Positions 43,948 to 55,532 are shown, counted from the stretch's first letter. The stretch is 64,000 nt of DNA from Sphaerulina vaccinii (GCA_022570795.1 JAKUDP010000025.1:697001-761000), one strand, 5' to 3'. Notes: a model not told the origin generated them from the letters alone. A program made the numbers and translations.

Positions 43948-45038
43948 CTATACTGGAGAAACCCCCGCATGCCCTACACTCCTAGACTGCTCATTGCTGA
44001 AGTAGTCCCCATCCAATTGCACTCCATTTTCAAGAATTAGAGATCTTCGCTCATTCATCCTTACTGGACTGAATCTCCTCACATGATCGGGATCGGGTTG
44101 TGGAGCTGAGAGTTTGGTGTTGATGTTCATCATTGTACCAGTAGATTGTCCGGGTTGTGAGTGTTGTTGTGAGGGGTCTGATAGTGCTGTTCATCACATC
44201 ATATTAGCATTTTGCACGCAAGATAGGTGAAAGTGCGCTCGGAGAAGGACTTACCAGCTGCAGCATCCAACGCTGCCTGCGAGAAGATCGGTCTATTCTC
44301 GATAATAGCCTCTGTAGGGATTTGGTTGATCGCCACATACTCATCTTCATATTGCTCTGGCACCATCTCCGTTCTCGTTGTTTCGATGCCCAGTTGTCGC
44401 ACAACTTCGCGAATGCTCAGTAGTCTCGTGATCTTGTTGCAGTCAATGACAAGTAAAGAAGCGACTTTCCCTCCATTGCGTTCGCTCCACTTGAGAGCCC
44501 AATCTTCCGCGTGTGACTGATCAGTAAAAATCGAGATGAAAGGCGAGCCGAGCGATGAGTTCCAATCAAGATGTTCAGATGTTAGTTGTTTGAGCTTGGC
44601 ATCTGTGAATCCGCGACTCGGGTTGGGGAAGATTGAAGAGGCTTGGAGTCCACCGATGGTTGTTACGGTCGTCCAGGCTCCTTCGTATTGTACTCGATAG
44701 CCTCGGGAGGGTTTAGTAGTGTGGCGGAGTCGCATCCAGACTGTCAAGTTGTCTGGAGCGTATTGGTCTGAAGTGTTACGTTTGTGGCCACGTCGATTCG
44801 CAGAAGATGATTGTGCTGCGTTGGGTGGAGAGGGTTGTCGAGAGGTTCCCGGACTGCCATTGCTGAGGTTACGAGCATCTCTGAGGATTGCTATGGTTTG
44901 GTCTAGAGTGTCGAGGGAGACGTCCTCTTCTGCGAGAGAGGCTTGCAGTGCTGAGATGGCTCGTTTCACGGCCTTTCGCTTTGTGTTGCGGAGGTCGGCT
45001 TCTGTGGCATCCAATGCGGTAGGGCTTATGCTAGGCAT
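43948..45038 (-). CDS. DUF7587-type fungal protein
   Basis: Exons 45038-44255 and 44186-43948 (68-nt intron), 340 aa from MPSISPTALDATEAD. An N-terminal helical part precedes a Ser/Asn-rich linker, then the domain LTVWMRLRHTTKPSRGYRV, SPFISIFTDQSHAEDWALKW, ASLLVIDCNKITRLLSI, followed by YEDEYVAINQIPTEAI. This pattern matches a domain widespread in fungi and annotated only as DUF7587; function unknown. Upstream open codons lack supporting homology, so I begin at 45038. Confidence 0.7.
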
Positions 45039-45924
45039 TTTGTTCTTGAAGGCCAGGCCAGAAAAGATGTAATATGTGTGTTGAGAAAATAAAAGGAGTA
45101 CTTGAAGCAGGCTTTGTTTGTGAAGAGTGTCAACTTTTCGCGATCCGGGGTGGTCTTCCGCGACCAACTTGAGTTTGACAGAAACGACCTGACACGCTTA
45201 GGTTCGGGTTGTCATGCACAGTGCCGGATGCTTGACTCTCACAGAAGGTACAGAGATCGCTGTCTTGATTGGCTCGAGAGTGTGGCTCAGCGTGCTTGAT
45301 GAGTTGTCAGAAGTAGCGAGAGTCGTGCTCGACATGCATGTGAAGTCTTCTCCCGCTGGTAGTACGTCGTGCAGGTGTACCCTTCACTGGACTGCTGGAA
45401 ATGCTGTTTGAGATGCCGAGCATTCCAGATTCCGAGTACGATATGCTATACAGCTTTCGATATGACCGGGTCGTCTACAATACAGCTCACAGTCGGTGTT
45501 TGTATTCAGTACTGTAGTCAGCGGCTCGCTTGTCGCTTGTCCAGCCGCGTGGTATCGGTGTCGCTGGTGTGGTACTGGTATGGGGGCAATTGGGGTGACA
45601 GAAAGGCGTACAGGTGCACAATGGATCCGACCAAGTTGAGAAACGAGCGTGGAACGAGACAGTGAGCACTAACAGAGTACAAAAGAATCACATTCATCAC
45701 AGCCTTGTGGCTAGCTGAGGTCAGGATAGGAGGTGCAAGAGTGAAATAAGCTTTTTGAACGTGCTCTTGAAGCAAATCCAGACCAGTTCGCACCACTTTC
45801 GCGAGAAATTGCCATCCACACATCACTCTCCATCCTTCACAGCCTTATAGGAAGGCGACTCCGTCCTACATGGCGTCGAAGTGGGAACACGGCATTACTG
45901 GTTTGATTCATCCTTTCTGTGGAG
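45039..45924. other. Intergenic
   Basis: 886 bp without a credible gene. A 102-codon minus-strand frame near 45520-45826 has no family pattern. Confidence 0.4.
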
Positions 45925-47343
45925 TTACTCATATCTATAGCAATACCTGCCGCCCGTCGGGCTCATCACATCTCGCACTTTCACAGGCTCGAATATCGGA
46001 GAAAGCTGGATGTCGCTGTCCATGTCAATTGGCGGTGCTGGTGGTGCTGCCGATCTGTCAGATTCGGAATCAAGTGGACAACTCAAGGCGACGACTTACA
46101 GCGCGATCTTGACCGCAAGTCATCATACGCTTCGGCCGTGGGCAATTGTGTTGTCCTGGCATCAAAGTCTAGGTATATCCACAGCCGCCACATCCAGTCC
46201 AGTCCGGTATGATGGCACATGAAGAACGCATCGCTCGGCGATGCTGGAACATCGGTCTGTGTGCCGCCGATGAGAACATGTGGGATAGCATGTACACCTA
46301 CTGGCCACGTTTCTATATATGTGCCGAATTCATTCGGACCTGCGAAACGATCAGCTGGAGCTCATATTCTGGCTGTTCGGCAGACTCACTCTGCATATTC
46401 ATTATTGAGTGTTGCATGTTGTCGTAGGTCAGATTCTGGAGCAGTTCTGGCCTCCATATACGCTCTAGGCATCTTTCGTTAAACCCGAGCCCATCGTCTT
46501 GTGGATTCGGCGTGCATGCATGGTTGCCAGCTGCTGGACCGAGATTCACCTTCCAGTCTGCGAATGGTCCATCTGTAACGCAGTTGCAGTCCGGACTCGG
46601 TGTGTCTGGTTTGCCATTCCCACCCAGCGAGGTATCTGAGCCATCAAACATTGGCCACTCCTCCATAGGTCGGTCCAAGTACCGCCCGTAGTCCCAATAG
46701 GGCTGGCCTGAGAACTCGACATCAGCATCTCGCGCGATACCACAACAAAGCTCTGGACATACCATATGGATATCCGCACTCCTCCTTCAGCGCCTTCTCG
46801 AACTGGAACAGAAATTCTGTGTGGAAGTAAAGCAGCCAAGGTGATCGATGCACATCATCTGTATGCAACACATGTGCTACCACGAAATCATCCCAACGAT
46901 TCCTCGCGCCTGGCGCAACGTCAGGCGGTGTCTGCGATGGCTTGTCGTGAAGACAGTGGCATGCTGCAATGTAGCTTCTTCGCTCGTCTTTCGTGAGGTC
47001 GCCCCTGGTGAATGCTGGTCAGCCTGCAGGTCGAGCTATATGGGCTTCTCACCACCCACCATTCTTTCCGCACAATCATGTTCTCCTCTGTGCAGCCATC
47101 TCCCAGGTGATTGTTGACTTCTGTGGAATAGCTGTTATGCACATCTTGCACCATGGCCTTCGCGTCCTCGACAGGATCTGCTTGGGTGAAATGCGCGATC
47201 GCGTCCTCGTCCGTTTCCAAAGGTGTGTGTACCATGCCTGCAGCATGTTGCGCGGGCGCGGGAGCGGCTTTGGCACTCGTCGCAAGGAGCCATGATGAAC
47301 AAAGTATTACTGGTATGCAGAAGCGAATGTTGTGGTTATACAT
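45925..47343 (-). CDS. Secreted tyrosinase-type copper oxidase
   Basis: Type-3 dicopper enzyme that oxidises phenols to quinones. Five exons: 47343-47060, 47004-46763, 46707-46390, 46339-46100, 46046-45925; 401 aa, every junction in phase with 50-55 nt introns. Signal peptide MYNHNIRFCIPVILCSSWLL. Family blocks: CTEENMIVRKEW-GDLTKDERRSYI; CuA AHVLHTDDVHRSPWLLYFHTEF with three candidate His; GQPYWDYGRY; DWKVNLGP; NERCLERI; CuB GVHAIPHVLIGG and FFMCHHTGLDWMW; C-terminal GGRYCYRYE. The short C-terminus indicates the short secreted class without a pro-domain. Substrate unknown; such enzymes occur in pigment and secondary metabolism. Confidence 0.9.
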
Positions 47344-48614
47344 GTTCAAGAAGCGAAAGGACTGTTTGTGGTTGTGGCAATGCTGATTAGTATGTTTCGC
47401 GTACAGAAGAGGATCGCGAAGGGCGTGATGAGGAGAAAGATGCCAATTGTGGTTGTGACAGGTCTGGGAGAAGATTGCCGCTGAACCTTGGATTTTCCTA
47501 ATAATAAACAGCTTCCTGTCGGTCTGCCGAGCATAATCCTGGTGAAGGGATGTCTCCAGGTCTAACTTTGGAAGAAGCGAAGAACACCTTCCCCTTTCCT
47601 TGGCCCTGGTATGCGAACACGAACGATCCTAGACCTCGCATCTGCTCACAGCTGTTCAGCAGTCAACTAGATGCCAAAGGTGCTTGAGAGAGAAGTTCAT
47701 CCTATGTGACCTTCATGGAATGAGAAGAGCTGACGAAGTGTAGGCGTACATAAGGTCGTTCTCGCTAATCGCAAAGACAGAATTCACATGGTTGTCAGTG
47801 CTGAAACTCTCTCGTTGTCGAACTCCAGCAGTTTCGCCCTGCTATGTAGGCACGCGATTGTGGTCTGGTAATTTCGGACGACGTCAGTTCCTCTCGTCCA
47901 AGCGATCGCCGCCTCAAGGTCCTGGATTAGACTGCCAGAATGTTGCAAAGTGGTGGAGCCCCACTTCGCTGAGGACTACTATAAGTTGGTGTCAATTACC
48001 TGCTTTCAGTACCACGTGTACTGGTGGGAGATGGATGCCGATGTTGCTCGTGGCAGGTGGACGATTAGGGACCTTACGGTGTTAGTTTGCAAAGGTCTCC
48101 GAAGCCCTGTCTGCAAGTTGATAAGATAAAAACGAGACGACCGCGTTTAAGACCTTGCGGAGGGTTGAAGCCTCCGAGTATAAGAAGCATAAAGCACTGT
48201 TCGTACGAGGGGCGTAGCAAAGAGTAGGCTGCCTGCTCCGGAAGTCAATCTTATACGTCTTCGCTAAAGAGGCAGCAAACAGGGCATATTCGAGTGCGCG
48301 CAGAATGTTGTAAGATCGCAATATACCGGGGTGCTGTTATTAAGTTTTATAGAATGTTGTGGAGCTTATGGTCAGATAAATCAGTGAAGTTAGCTTCCAG
48401 CTGCCATTTCGCTATCAGACCGGGGCTGAAAACCTACAGCGTAAGGTCCCTATTGGTGGTTCATGATGCAAACACTTGATTTGACTTCGTGTCTGTAGCT
48501 TGGGTGCCCTGCAAGGAACCAGGAACAGAATTGCTTAACGATGTTAAACGATATGCTGACGTTCCTGCCTGTGTACCCTGCACTGTTCACACTTCACCTT
48601 CTCTTGTGACTGAT
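47344..48614. other. Intergenic with AT-rich, odd-composition island
   Basis: About 1.27 kb with no supported gene. From about 48080 to 48480 the sequence becomes AT-richer, with a minus-strand frame (48321-48082, contains LRALEYALFAASLAKTYKI) that looks like an eroded coding or mobile-element fragment. I cannot assign it. Confidence 0.35.
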
Positions 48615-49471
48615 CTACGAAGTCCCTCTCAGCTTTCCTTCGATGTAGCTGGTGCCCAGCCTCTGAGTTGGAGCGTCGTTGGGGTATTGCAAGTGCTGCA
48701 TGTTGATGCCCTGGCCGTGGGTGGTGTCGCATACTCCGTCGCCCTATATCAAACAATCAGCTGATGAATCACGATCATGGCTGAGCGAAAGTGACTCACG
48801 TAGATGCAGACATCTAAAGTCTTTGGGATCCAGTTGCTTGGGATTCCTGTTGAGCCTGCAGCTGAGAGCCCGTTGACGTTACGAGTGGTAGTGCCGTTGT
48901 TGTTGTCCACATTGCATACAAGACCTGACTTGTGTTCTGGGTCACCAATGAGGAAGACGCCCTTGACTGCAGTGAAGGATGCTCCGGTGAGCCTTGGGAG
49001 AGCGTTGACAGTCGCAGCGGCTCCTTGGGAGTATCCTTCCAAGATGAAACATTCGTTGGGGTTGGTCTGCAAGGTGGTTTGGATCTTGTTAATGATCTGT
49101 TTCGACAAGGTCAGCTCGTTTGTAATGACGGATGAGGACGAGAATCTGAGGTGATGTAGGCGTACATCTTGAGTACCAGCAGAGGATTGCTGGTTGAAGC
49201 TGGCTGGGTAAACTGTGTTGTAGATCTTGCCGCCGGGGAGTGCGCTCTGAACGTTCGCGTTCATTGTCCTGAACCCAGCACTCGGTCCCTGTGCTTCACC
49301 TGTTCCACGAGTGTTGATGATGGCTAGTCTGAGCGTCAGCTTCGTTACGTGTCATGATTCTAAGCATGATGAGCCCTTACTGTAACTGCTGCAGGTGGTC
49401 TGTCTCTCAATGACAGCTGCAGTGGCAGAGCAGGCCAGAGTAAGGCCAATGGCGAAGTTGGTGGCGACCAT
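48615..49471 (-). CDS. CE5-family esterase (cutinase/acetylxylan esterase)
   Basis: Secreted serine esterase of carbohydrate-esterase family 5. Exons 49471-49381, 49323-49166, 49096-48800 and 48743-48615, 224 aa. Signal peptide MVATNFAIGLTLACSATAAV, then CSSYTIINTRGTGEAQGPS (oxyanion region), the nucleophile in EGYSQGAAAT, GDPEHKSGLVCNVD, and the Asp/His end DVCIYGDGVCDTTHGQGINM. Catalytic Ser, Asp and His are all present. The 69-nt second intron is a multiple of three and stop-free, so it can be mistaken for exon. Role in cutin or plant-wall use is inference. Confidence 0.9.
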
Positions 49472-50339
49472 AGTGAGCGATCTCGTCCAGTTCTGTGTGT
49501 TGGAGGATGAAGTGGCTGTTGGATAATTACATCGACAATGTTCTGCACCACTTGCCTTATATCATCTTCTCTGTACGAGCCATTAGTCCAGACATCTACT
49601 AGACAGCTAGACAGTGGGTCTCCTAACTGCCGGCAAAATATCGCTAATACGCTTCGTTCTAGTCTGAACTCAGCAATTTGTGCTGCAAGAGCTTTCATAA
49701 TGGTGCGTGATGCTCAAAGCAGCTCCCACTTAGGCGCAGGATTCGTGTGGTATCCCCACGAAAAGTGTGGAACTGTCCTTCCGAGTATGGTAATGTGGCC
49801 GTAAGGCTAGCAGTGCAGCGCCCATCATTGCTAAGCCGGGTCGCTCTCCGCACCAGTAGCTTATGAAGAAACTGGTCCATAAGGGCATGAGGCTCATATT
49901 GACCACCTGAATGGTACGCATATGATCATGCTGTAGCCGAGAAAACAGCGTGCTTCATGGCCCGGAGTCCAGGCTGTTGTAGGAAATCGCATTGGTACTT
50001 CGGTAGCGGATGAGGTTTGCAGATGCGGGCGTCTCTGTTTGCTAGTCGCGAGGTCATCAACCCCATCGCTGACTGCACTGGTGATTAAGTTTGTACGAGC
50101 CAGACCAGTGCTTGACTGTGCTTTGAGGTCGTCAGAAGCGTGCCGAAATAAAGGCGATGCTGATGAGGTTGTCGTGAGGAGGAAGATTGTCCCCGGAGTT
50201 GGCCAGAGTCCCAAAAAGCCTCGCCAAGCGACGAGAGATCTACAGATCTGCAATCTGAATCAGTCTCCAGATCATCATCAGCAAAGGTCAGTACCATTGG
50301 CAACCACGTACATGTGATTTTGCCAGTTCTTCACTTGCC
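49472..50339. other. Intergenic
   Basis: 868 bp; short frames on both strands, none with a family pattern. The left end is the esterase promoter. Confidence 0.4.
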
Positions 50340-50973
50340 TCACACCTCGTACCTGGCTCCAACACACCCATCGACCATTCCTCGCACCCCACGAAAGCAC
50401 AAGCACTTCCATTGACTCCCATATCTCTGGAACTCAAGCGTCCCTAGACTAGGCATCTTGACACCCTCTCCCAATCCTACAGTCTCACCATTGAAGTACA
50501 TCATCGCCTTGCCAGCTTTCTCATCAATATAAGTATTCAAATCGAAGATCCTCACCGAGTAGTCGCTGCATCATACCACAGTCAGCGTTCTTGATCCTCT
50601 GACTTCTCTTCCAAAAAGACGCCACTCACGGATAAACATCAGTAACAAATTTATACATCCTCATCTGTTCCTCCAAACCCTTCAACCCCATGTCCGAAAA
50701 ACCCGGTGGTCGTTCAAGATCTCCTATAAAAGCCGAAGAGATATTCTCCTTGTAAGGATAAGTCGAAGTGTCGAAATTTCTGGCATTAATTGCAGAAATG
50801 AATGCTTGAGCGATCTGTTCTAGATGGATCGCGGTGAGAGATTTGAGAGATTCGTCTTCGAGGATACGAGCACATGGTCGCTTCTTTGGAGGCGGACAGT
50901 CCGGTCCTGAGCTTTCTTCTTCTGGGGTTATGGCTGAGTCTGGTGTTATGGATTCTGAGATGGATGATGACAT
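50340..50973 (-). CDS. Small protein with probable NTF2/SnoaL-like fold
   Basis: Exons 50973-50630 and 50565-50340 (64-nt intron), 189 aa. After a disordered Ser/Pro-rich start (residues 1-45) comes a helix-rich then strand-rich module: LTAIHLEQIAQAFISAIN, RMYKFVTDVYPDYSVRIFDL, KAMMYFNGETVGLGEG, GTLEFQRYGSQWKCLCFRGV. That arrangement resembles SnoaL/NTF2-like domains common in fungal accessory genes. No catalytic motif can be named. Confidence 0.6.
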
Positions 50974-51484
50974 GACTACTGTTACTGATTAAGATTTTGA
51001 GAAGCAGGACTGAAAGAGGTGTGGTGAGATGTTGTCACTTTTGTGTAAAGTCTCGAAGTCTTCTTGTCCACGCATTATCCATGTTCTGCTCGCGAGAGAA
51101 CTTCGGCTGAACAGGCATCTTCGGCATGTCCGCCGAAGCAGTGCGCATCTCGTGTTGGGCCTGCAGAGCTTCCGAGGAATATGTTCCAAGGCTCTCGAGA
51201 CAATCAGTGAACAGTTGTGAAGAGGCAGATGAAGGAAGGAGTGCTGTGTTGTGAAACACATATCTTGCTGGCTGAAGGATGCGCTAGACAAGGGGACGCT
51301 TTCGTGTTGGGTTCGTGTAAGTAAGAAATACGAAACAATTGCATTCTAGGTATCTCAAAGACGAAAGAAGCGTCAAAAATTTGCGCCAACATCATCATAG
51401 CATGTTTCCCGCCTGTCGTTATTCCTGCTCCACATAAACGCCGTGCTTGCCAACCCTTCTCGCATCCAACATACACGGCATGCT
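50974..51484. other. Intergenic
   Basis: 511 bp between two minus-strand genes. A 74-codon minus-strand frame at 51259-51035 is unassigned. Confidence 0.35.
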
Positions 51485-53074
51485 CTAATCGTCCTCAACC
51501 ACAATCTTCTTCGTCATGCTCTCCACGACCTTGCCATAGAACCGTTGGGCGTGGTTGCGCGGAAAGCAGATCTCCTCAGTAAGGTAGTCGGGTAACAGCT
51601 CAAGCAGTTCACGATCTCGACTTTCGTCCAGTACAGGTTCATATGCGAACTCGGCCTCTTCATGGCTCAGGCCAGACGGTGTTTTTGGGTTAGGTGTCGT
51701 AGCATCGTTGCCAACAGATAGGTGAAATTGTAGTGCTGCGAATATGTTAGTTTTGCAATCGTGTAGGAGGTGTAGACTTGACTTACTTCCGTTCCTGCCG
51801 GTCTGTATGCAGTTATAGACATCCTCTCCCTCGTGCCGCCTGACGCCGCTGATGATGAGACCTGTCAAATCTGCATAGAGGTTCTCCTTCATCTTTGCCT
51901 CCTTCTGAGCCTCAGACTGGTTGACAGAAATGTTGCTATTCTTCTTAGCTGCCGCTTCCAAGATCTTGGTCTCCTGCGCAGTGTTTGAAATCTGTTGTCG
52001 TGCTGCGTTCAATTTGGCTTCCAGAGACTTGACTTCATTCTCAGACAGCTTCAGCTTCTCCTTGAGCTCGTTGCGTTCTGCCGTTATCTTCTCATTCGTT
52101 GCCTCCAGAGTTGTGATCTGCTTTTGCATTCCTGTAGTCTCTGTTGAAACAGACGAAGACGACTTCTTTGCTTCGGCGAGCTCCTTCTTCAGTGCTGCAA
52201 TCAACTCTTGTGCATCTTTAGCTTTCTGATCGCTGGCTCGCTTGAGCTTCTCGAAGTTGCTCTCTGCACTGTTCTTCCCAATGTCCTCCAGACTTTCATA
52301 CTTGAGATGTAGGTTCTCATACTTCTTGGTCATGTCATTGAGCAGTCTTCGCAGCTCTGGGTCACCGCCTCGTCGTTCTGGCGCGTTCGCGCTTCCTTCT
52401 CGTGACCGGACAGGCTGGTATGAAGGTTGTGCTGAAGCAGCGCGTCCACTAGGTCGTGGCTGCAAAGGCTCCGCGCGTGCGCTCGGTCGCGGTAGCAGAG
52501 GCTGCAGAGGTACAGAAGGCGCGCGCTGGGCGTATTTCCGTGTTGGTGGAGGTGTCGGTTCTCGCTCTATGTCCATGTTGTCTGGATCGACCTCTATCGA
52601 TTGCTCGACATCTTCCATATACTGAGGATCTGGCTGTGTTTCCGGGATGGTCATCAATGGCTCTGGCGATGGTGCCCTCTTTGCTGGCCGTCCTCGCTTC
52701 GTACCAGCCTTCTTCACTGGCTCCTTGACAACATCTTCCTCTGCTTCAGCTTTCGCATTCTTCCTCGTAGCTGCTGTCTTTGCGCGCTTCGCCTTGGGCT
52801 TTGCGATATCCTCGGCATCGAACTCGTCCACTTCTTCAGTCTCGTTCCCATCTTGCAAATTCGTCTTATCCTTCAACGCAATTCGTGGCTGTCGCGTCGC
52901 AGCTTTGCGCTTTGTCGCCGTCGCCTTACTCCCACTGACGCGTCGCGCTGCTGTCTTCGCCTTCGTCATTTTGATTGTTGTTGCTTTCTTGGGCGCAATT
53001 GTCGTAAGAAGGTCCATGTCGTCTCCACTGTCCTCTGCGCCTGCTGCTGCGTGTACTTTCGTTCGCGGAGGCAT
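51485..53074 (-). CDS. csm1: Monopolin/kinetochore protein Csm1 (Pcs1)
   Basis: Homodimeric coiled-coil protein that crosslinks kinetochores (monopolin, S. pombe Pcs1) and binds nucleolar rDNA factors. Exons 53074-51787 and 51735-51485, 512 aa. Residues 1-230 are basic and disordered (GTKRGRPAKRAPSPEP, PPPTRKYAQRAPSVP), 230-405 a long coiled coil (ELRRLLNDMTKKYENLHLKY to ILEAAAKKNSN), then the Csm1 globular C-domain (ENLYADLTGLIISGVRRHE, YNCIQTGRNGTLQFHLSVGN, ELLELLPDYLTEEICFPRN). The 51-nt intron is in frame and stop-free; removing it restores the conserved GRNGTLQFHL strand. Confidence 0.88.
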   Translation of the reverse strand: MPPRTKVHAAAGAEDSGDDMDLLTTIAPKKATTIKMTKAKTAARRVSGSKATATKRKAATRQPRIALKDKTNLQDGNETEEVDEFDAEDIAKPKAKRAKTAATRKNAKAEAEEDVVKEPVKKAGTKRGRPAKRAPSPEPLMTIPETQPDPQYMEDVEQSIEVDPDNMDIEREPTPPPTRKYAQRAPSVPLQPLLPRPSARAEPLQPRPSGRAASAQPSYQPVRSREGSANAPERRGGDPELRRLLNDMTKKYENLHLKYESLEDIGKNSAESNFEKLKRASDQKAKDAQELIAALKKELAEAKKSSSSVSTETTGMQKQITTLEATNEKITAERNELKEKLKLSENEVKSLEAKLNAARQQISNTAQETKILEAAAKKNSNISVNQSEAQKEAKMKENLYADLTGLIISGVRRHEGEDVYNCIQTGRNGSKSSLHLLHDCKTNIFAALQFHLSVGNDATTPNPKTPSGLSHEEAEFAYEPVLDESRDRELLELLPDYLTEEICFPRNHAQRFYGKVVESMTKKIVVEDD

Positions 53075-54043
53075 CGTGATTTCTTGTCCAGGAATATGCG
53101 TTATGTATATGCACCGTTATGCGATCAATGCTTGCTCGTTCTCGATGAGAGCGTGCAGGTTGTAGAGCAATGTTGATTGATGTAAACAAACCGGTTGCGA
53201 CTTCCCTTTGCGGACACGCTCGGTCGCGCTTGCCTCCGCCTCGCTCCGAGGCTCGCTCCTCTTCCTTCAAGACTGATAACATCAGGATGACTTCTCCTCT
53301 ACCCTCATTCCACCATCAATAAACCCACGAAATCATCGCATAACATCAATGTGATCACAAACCACTGGACGCCACCTAGACGTCTCAGTCAAGACTGCTG
53401 AGACTGACAATTGACACTTGACGCGAACCGGGAGAACATCGAGGAAGCTAACAACGATCCAGTCTGCTCGAGTCCCATCAAAAGAAGAGCACCAGGCTAC
53501 GATACCCAAGAGTCAGATCTGAAATAATCAAGTTCAACATGACCAAGTCCAAAACAACCAAAAGGGAAGAGTCCAACCTGTTTTTCTCCTGCTCGTGGTC
53601 AGAAGGACGCTTTATCACCACTTTCTAATCACATTCCTCCTGATGAAAGAAATCATACACGACTGTATTGATACGTTTGCTTCGAGCTACTCCCCTGAGT
53701 AAGCACAGTTTCAACCAGGATATGGACGTTGTCCTGGACGAGAGAGTGCGGTTTGCAGGCGTAAGAGAAGTGGTTGCTTCGAAGAACCTGCTTTGGGTCT
53801 ACCAAGATTTCCACGAGCCTATGTCGCACTGACGATCCAGTCTGCGGCGTTGGTGCACTCAGCTGCGGCCGCAGATAGATCTGGTGGGCAGTGTTGAGTG
53901 CTTGTCTAATGAGGGTCTCACCATCTTGACAATATATGCAAGACAGTTGATGAAGGTTCGTCCAGCCAGGTTTCACGGTAAGGTCATCCTGATGGCTATA
54001 TGAGACTCCTGAAATATGCAGCTGCAAACGCACGACAGCAGAC
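53075..54043. other. Divergent intergenic region
   Basis: About 0.97 kb between csm1 and the ankyrin gene. A minus-strand frame runs from an ATG at 54045 to 53653 (130 codons, begins MSAVVRLQLHISGVSYSHQD) overlapping the ankyrin start codon; it is open for its length but matches nothing I know. Confidence 0.35.
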
Positions 54044-55333
54044 ATGACCTCCACGCAGAACGACAGAAGCACACTTACTGCTGGCAGTATAGCACGCTCA
54101 TCAGACAACTCACAACAGCACAATTTCACACACAGTACTGCCCGGGATCACTCGCGCCAGCACAATGGCCATATACATGGAGGATACAATCACACCAGAA
54201 CGAACTACTATGGCCAAACTCCGCCAAGGTTTCTCACTCCACAAGATATCGAGAGAAAGAGTCTGGCATTGTTGAAAGCGGCTCGTGAAGGACAAACCCG
54301 CCGTGTGAGACGATTGATACAGGAGGGTGCCGATGTCGACTACACAGACATGCTCAGCTTGACGGCACGCCATCACGCTTATCGAGAAGGTCATGCAGAG
54401 ATCGTCGACATGCTTATCATCGACTACGGCTCAGACATCAATGCATTAACCTCGACCGACTGCACGCCTCTTTACTATGCTACCCACAGTGGTAATATCG
54501 AGGTCGTGGAAATACTACTACGGCATCGTGTCCATCTCAACGGAAAGGGCCCATCCGCTTTGAATAGTGCATGCAGTCGGGGCCATCTACCTATCGTGAA
54601 GAGGCTAGTCGAGGCTGGGATACCAATTTCGATGTCGCGTCTACATCCCGTCTTTCTCAAGGAAAGAATACCATTCTTGCCAGTCGATATCAACAGCAAG
54701 GGTTGGAGGGTCCGACGCCTCGCAACACAATTACTGGATGCACTACCAATACACGTTGCGATGTGCAGTGGTCATCTTCACATCGCCAGATACTTGCTAG
54801 AGAATGGCGCCCTACCACAGAGTACTACCACTGTAGCTTGGGTTGAAGAGAGTGAGGCGTGGGATCCTTATAAGAAGGAGTTCGTCAACGCGAGTTTCGA
54901 ATGCTTGCGTGAAGGCAACGAAAGCACAACATCGGCGGTTCGGTTCCCTGGATGTTCAGAGGCCGATATCACGCCATTGATGCTGGCGCGGAATCATTTA
55001 TGTGCATCATTACTGCTAGACCATGGAGCGGACATCGACCAGCAGTCCTCAGAAGGGAGAACTGCTGCTATGATCGCTGCATCTGTTCGTAACGAGCACA
55101 TGTTTGCGTTGCTTATTGAGCGCGGCGCGAATGTGAATCATCGAAGACAAGCGGAAACGCATGGCTCTCACACACGCACAGAGCAGAACACGGCGTCGCT
55201 CTTCTCGCTCAGCAAGCCGGGCAAGCCATTGGCGTCTGTTGAAGACATGTCAGCGTCCCCACCCAGAAGTCCGTGGGCGCCGAGTAGAATCGTACACAGC
55301 GGAGGCGAGAAGAAGGCGGCAGCCTCAACCTGA
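54044..55333 (+). CDS. Ankyrin-repeat protein
   Basis: Single exon, 429 aa. A Gln/His/Asn-rich N-terminus (about 1-65) leads into ankyrin repeats: LLKAAREGQTRRVRRLIQEG, TARHHAYREGHAEIVDMLI, DCTPLYYATHSGNIEVVEIL, SALNSACSRGHLPIVKRLVE, LPIHVAMCSGHLHIARYLLE, and after an insert of about 60 residues ITPLMLARNHLCASLLLDHG and TAAMIAASVRNEHMFALLIE. About seven repeats, interrupted between four and five and again between five and six. Ankyrin proteins mediate binding; the partner is unknown. Such genes are common in fungal accessory regions near HET genes, as here. Confidence 0.82.
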   Translation: MTSTQNDRSTLTAGSIARSSDNSQQHNFTHSTARDHSRQHNGHIHGGYNHTRTNYYGQTPPRFLTPQDIERKSLALLKAAREGQTRRVRRLIQEGADVDYTDMLSLTARHHAYREGHAEIVDMLIIDYGSDINALTSTDCTPLYYATHSGNIEVVEILLRHRVHLNGKGPSALNSACSRGHLPIVKRLVEAGIPISMSRLHPVFLKERIPFLPVDINSKGWRVRRLATQLLDALPIHVAMCSGHLHIARYLLENGALPQSTTTVAWVEESEAWDPYKKEFVNASFECLREGNESTTSAVRFPGCSEADITPLMLARNHLCASLLLDHGADIDQQSSEGRTAAMIAASVRNEHMFALLIERGANVNHRRQAETHGSHTRTEQNTASLFSLSKPGKPLASVEDMSASPPRSPWAPSRIVHSGGEKKAAAST

Positions 55334-55532
55334 ATCGCTACTATAACGCCTCAGCAGCAGCGGTTTATCGATGATGCGACTAAAGGCACGGAGTTCAATG
55401 CTGCCGCCTTCGTGGACTTCGAAGATTTCAGTACATTTCACCGACTGATCATGGTCACTCGTATACTATAATATGCAGAATGTCGAACAGCTCCTTGATC
55501 GACACTGGCGAAAACGTCTATATCGATGTCAT

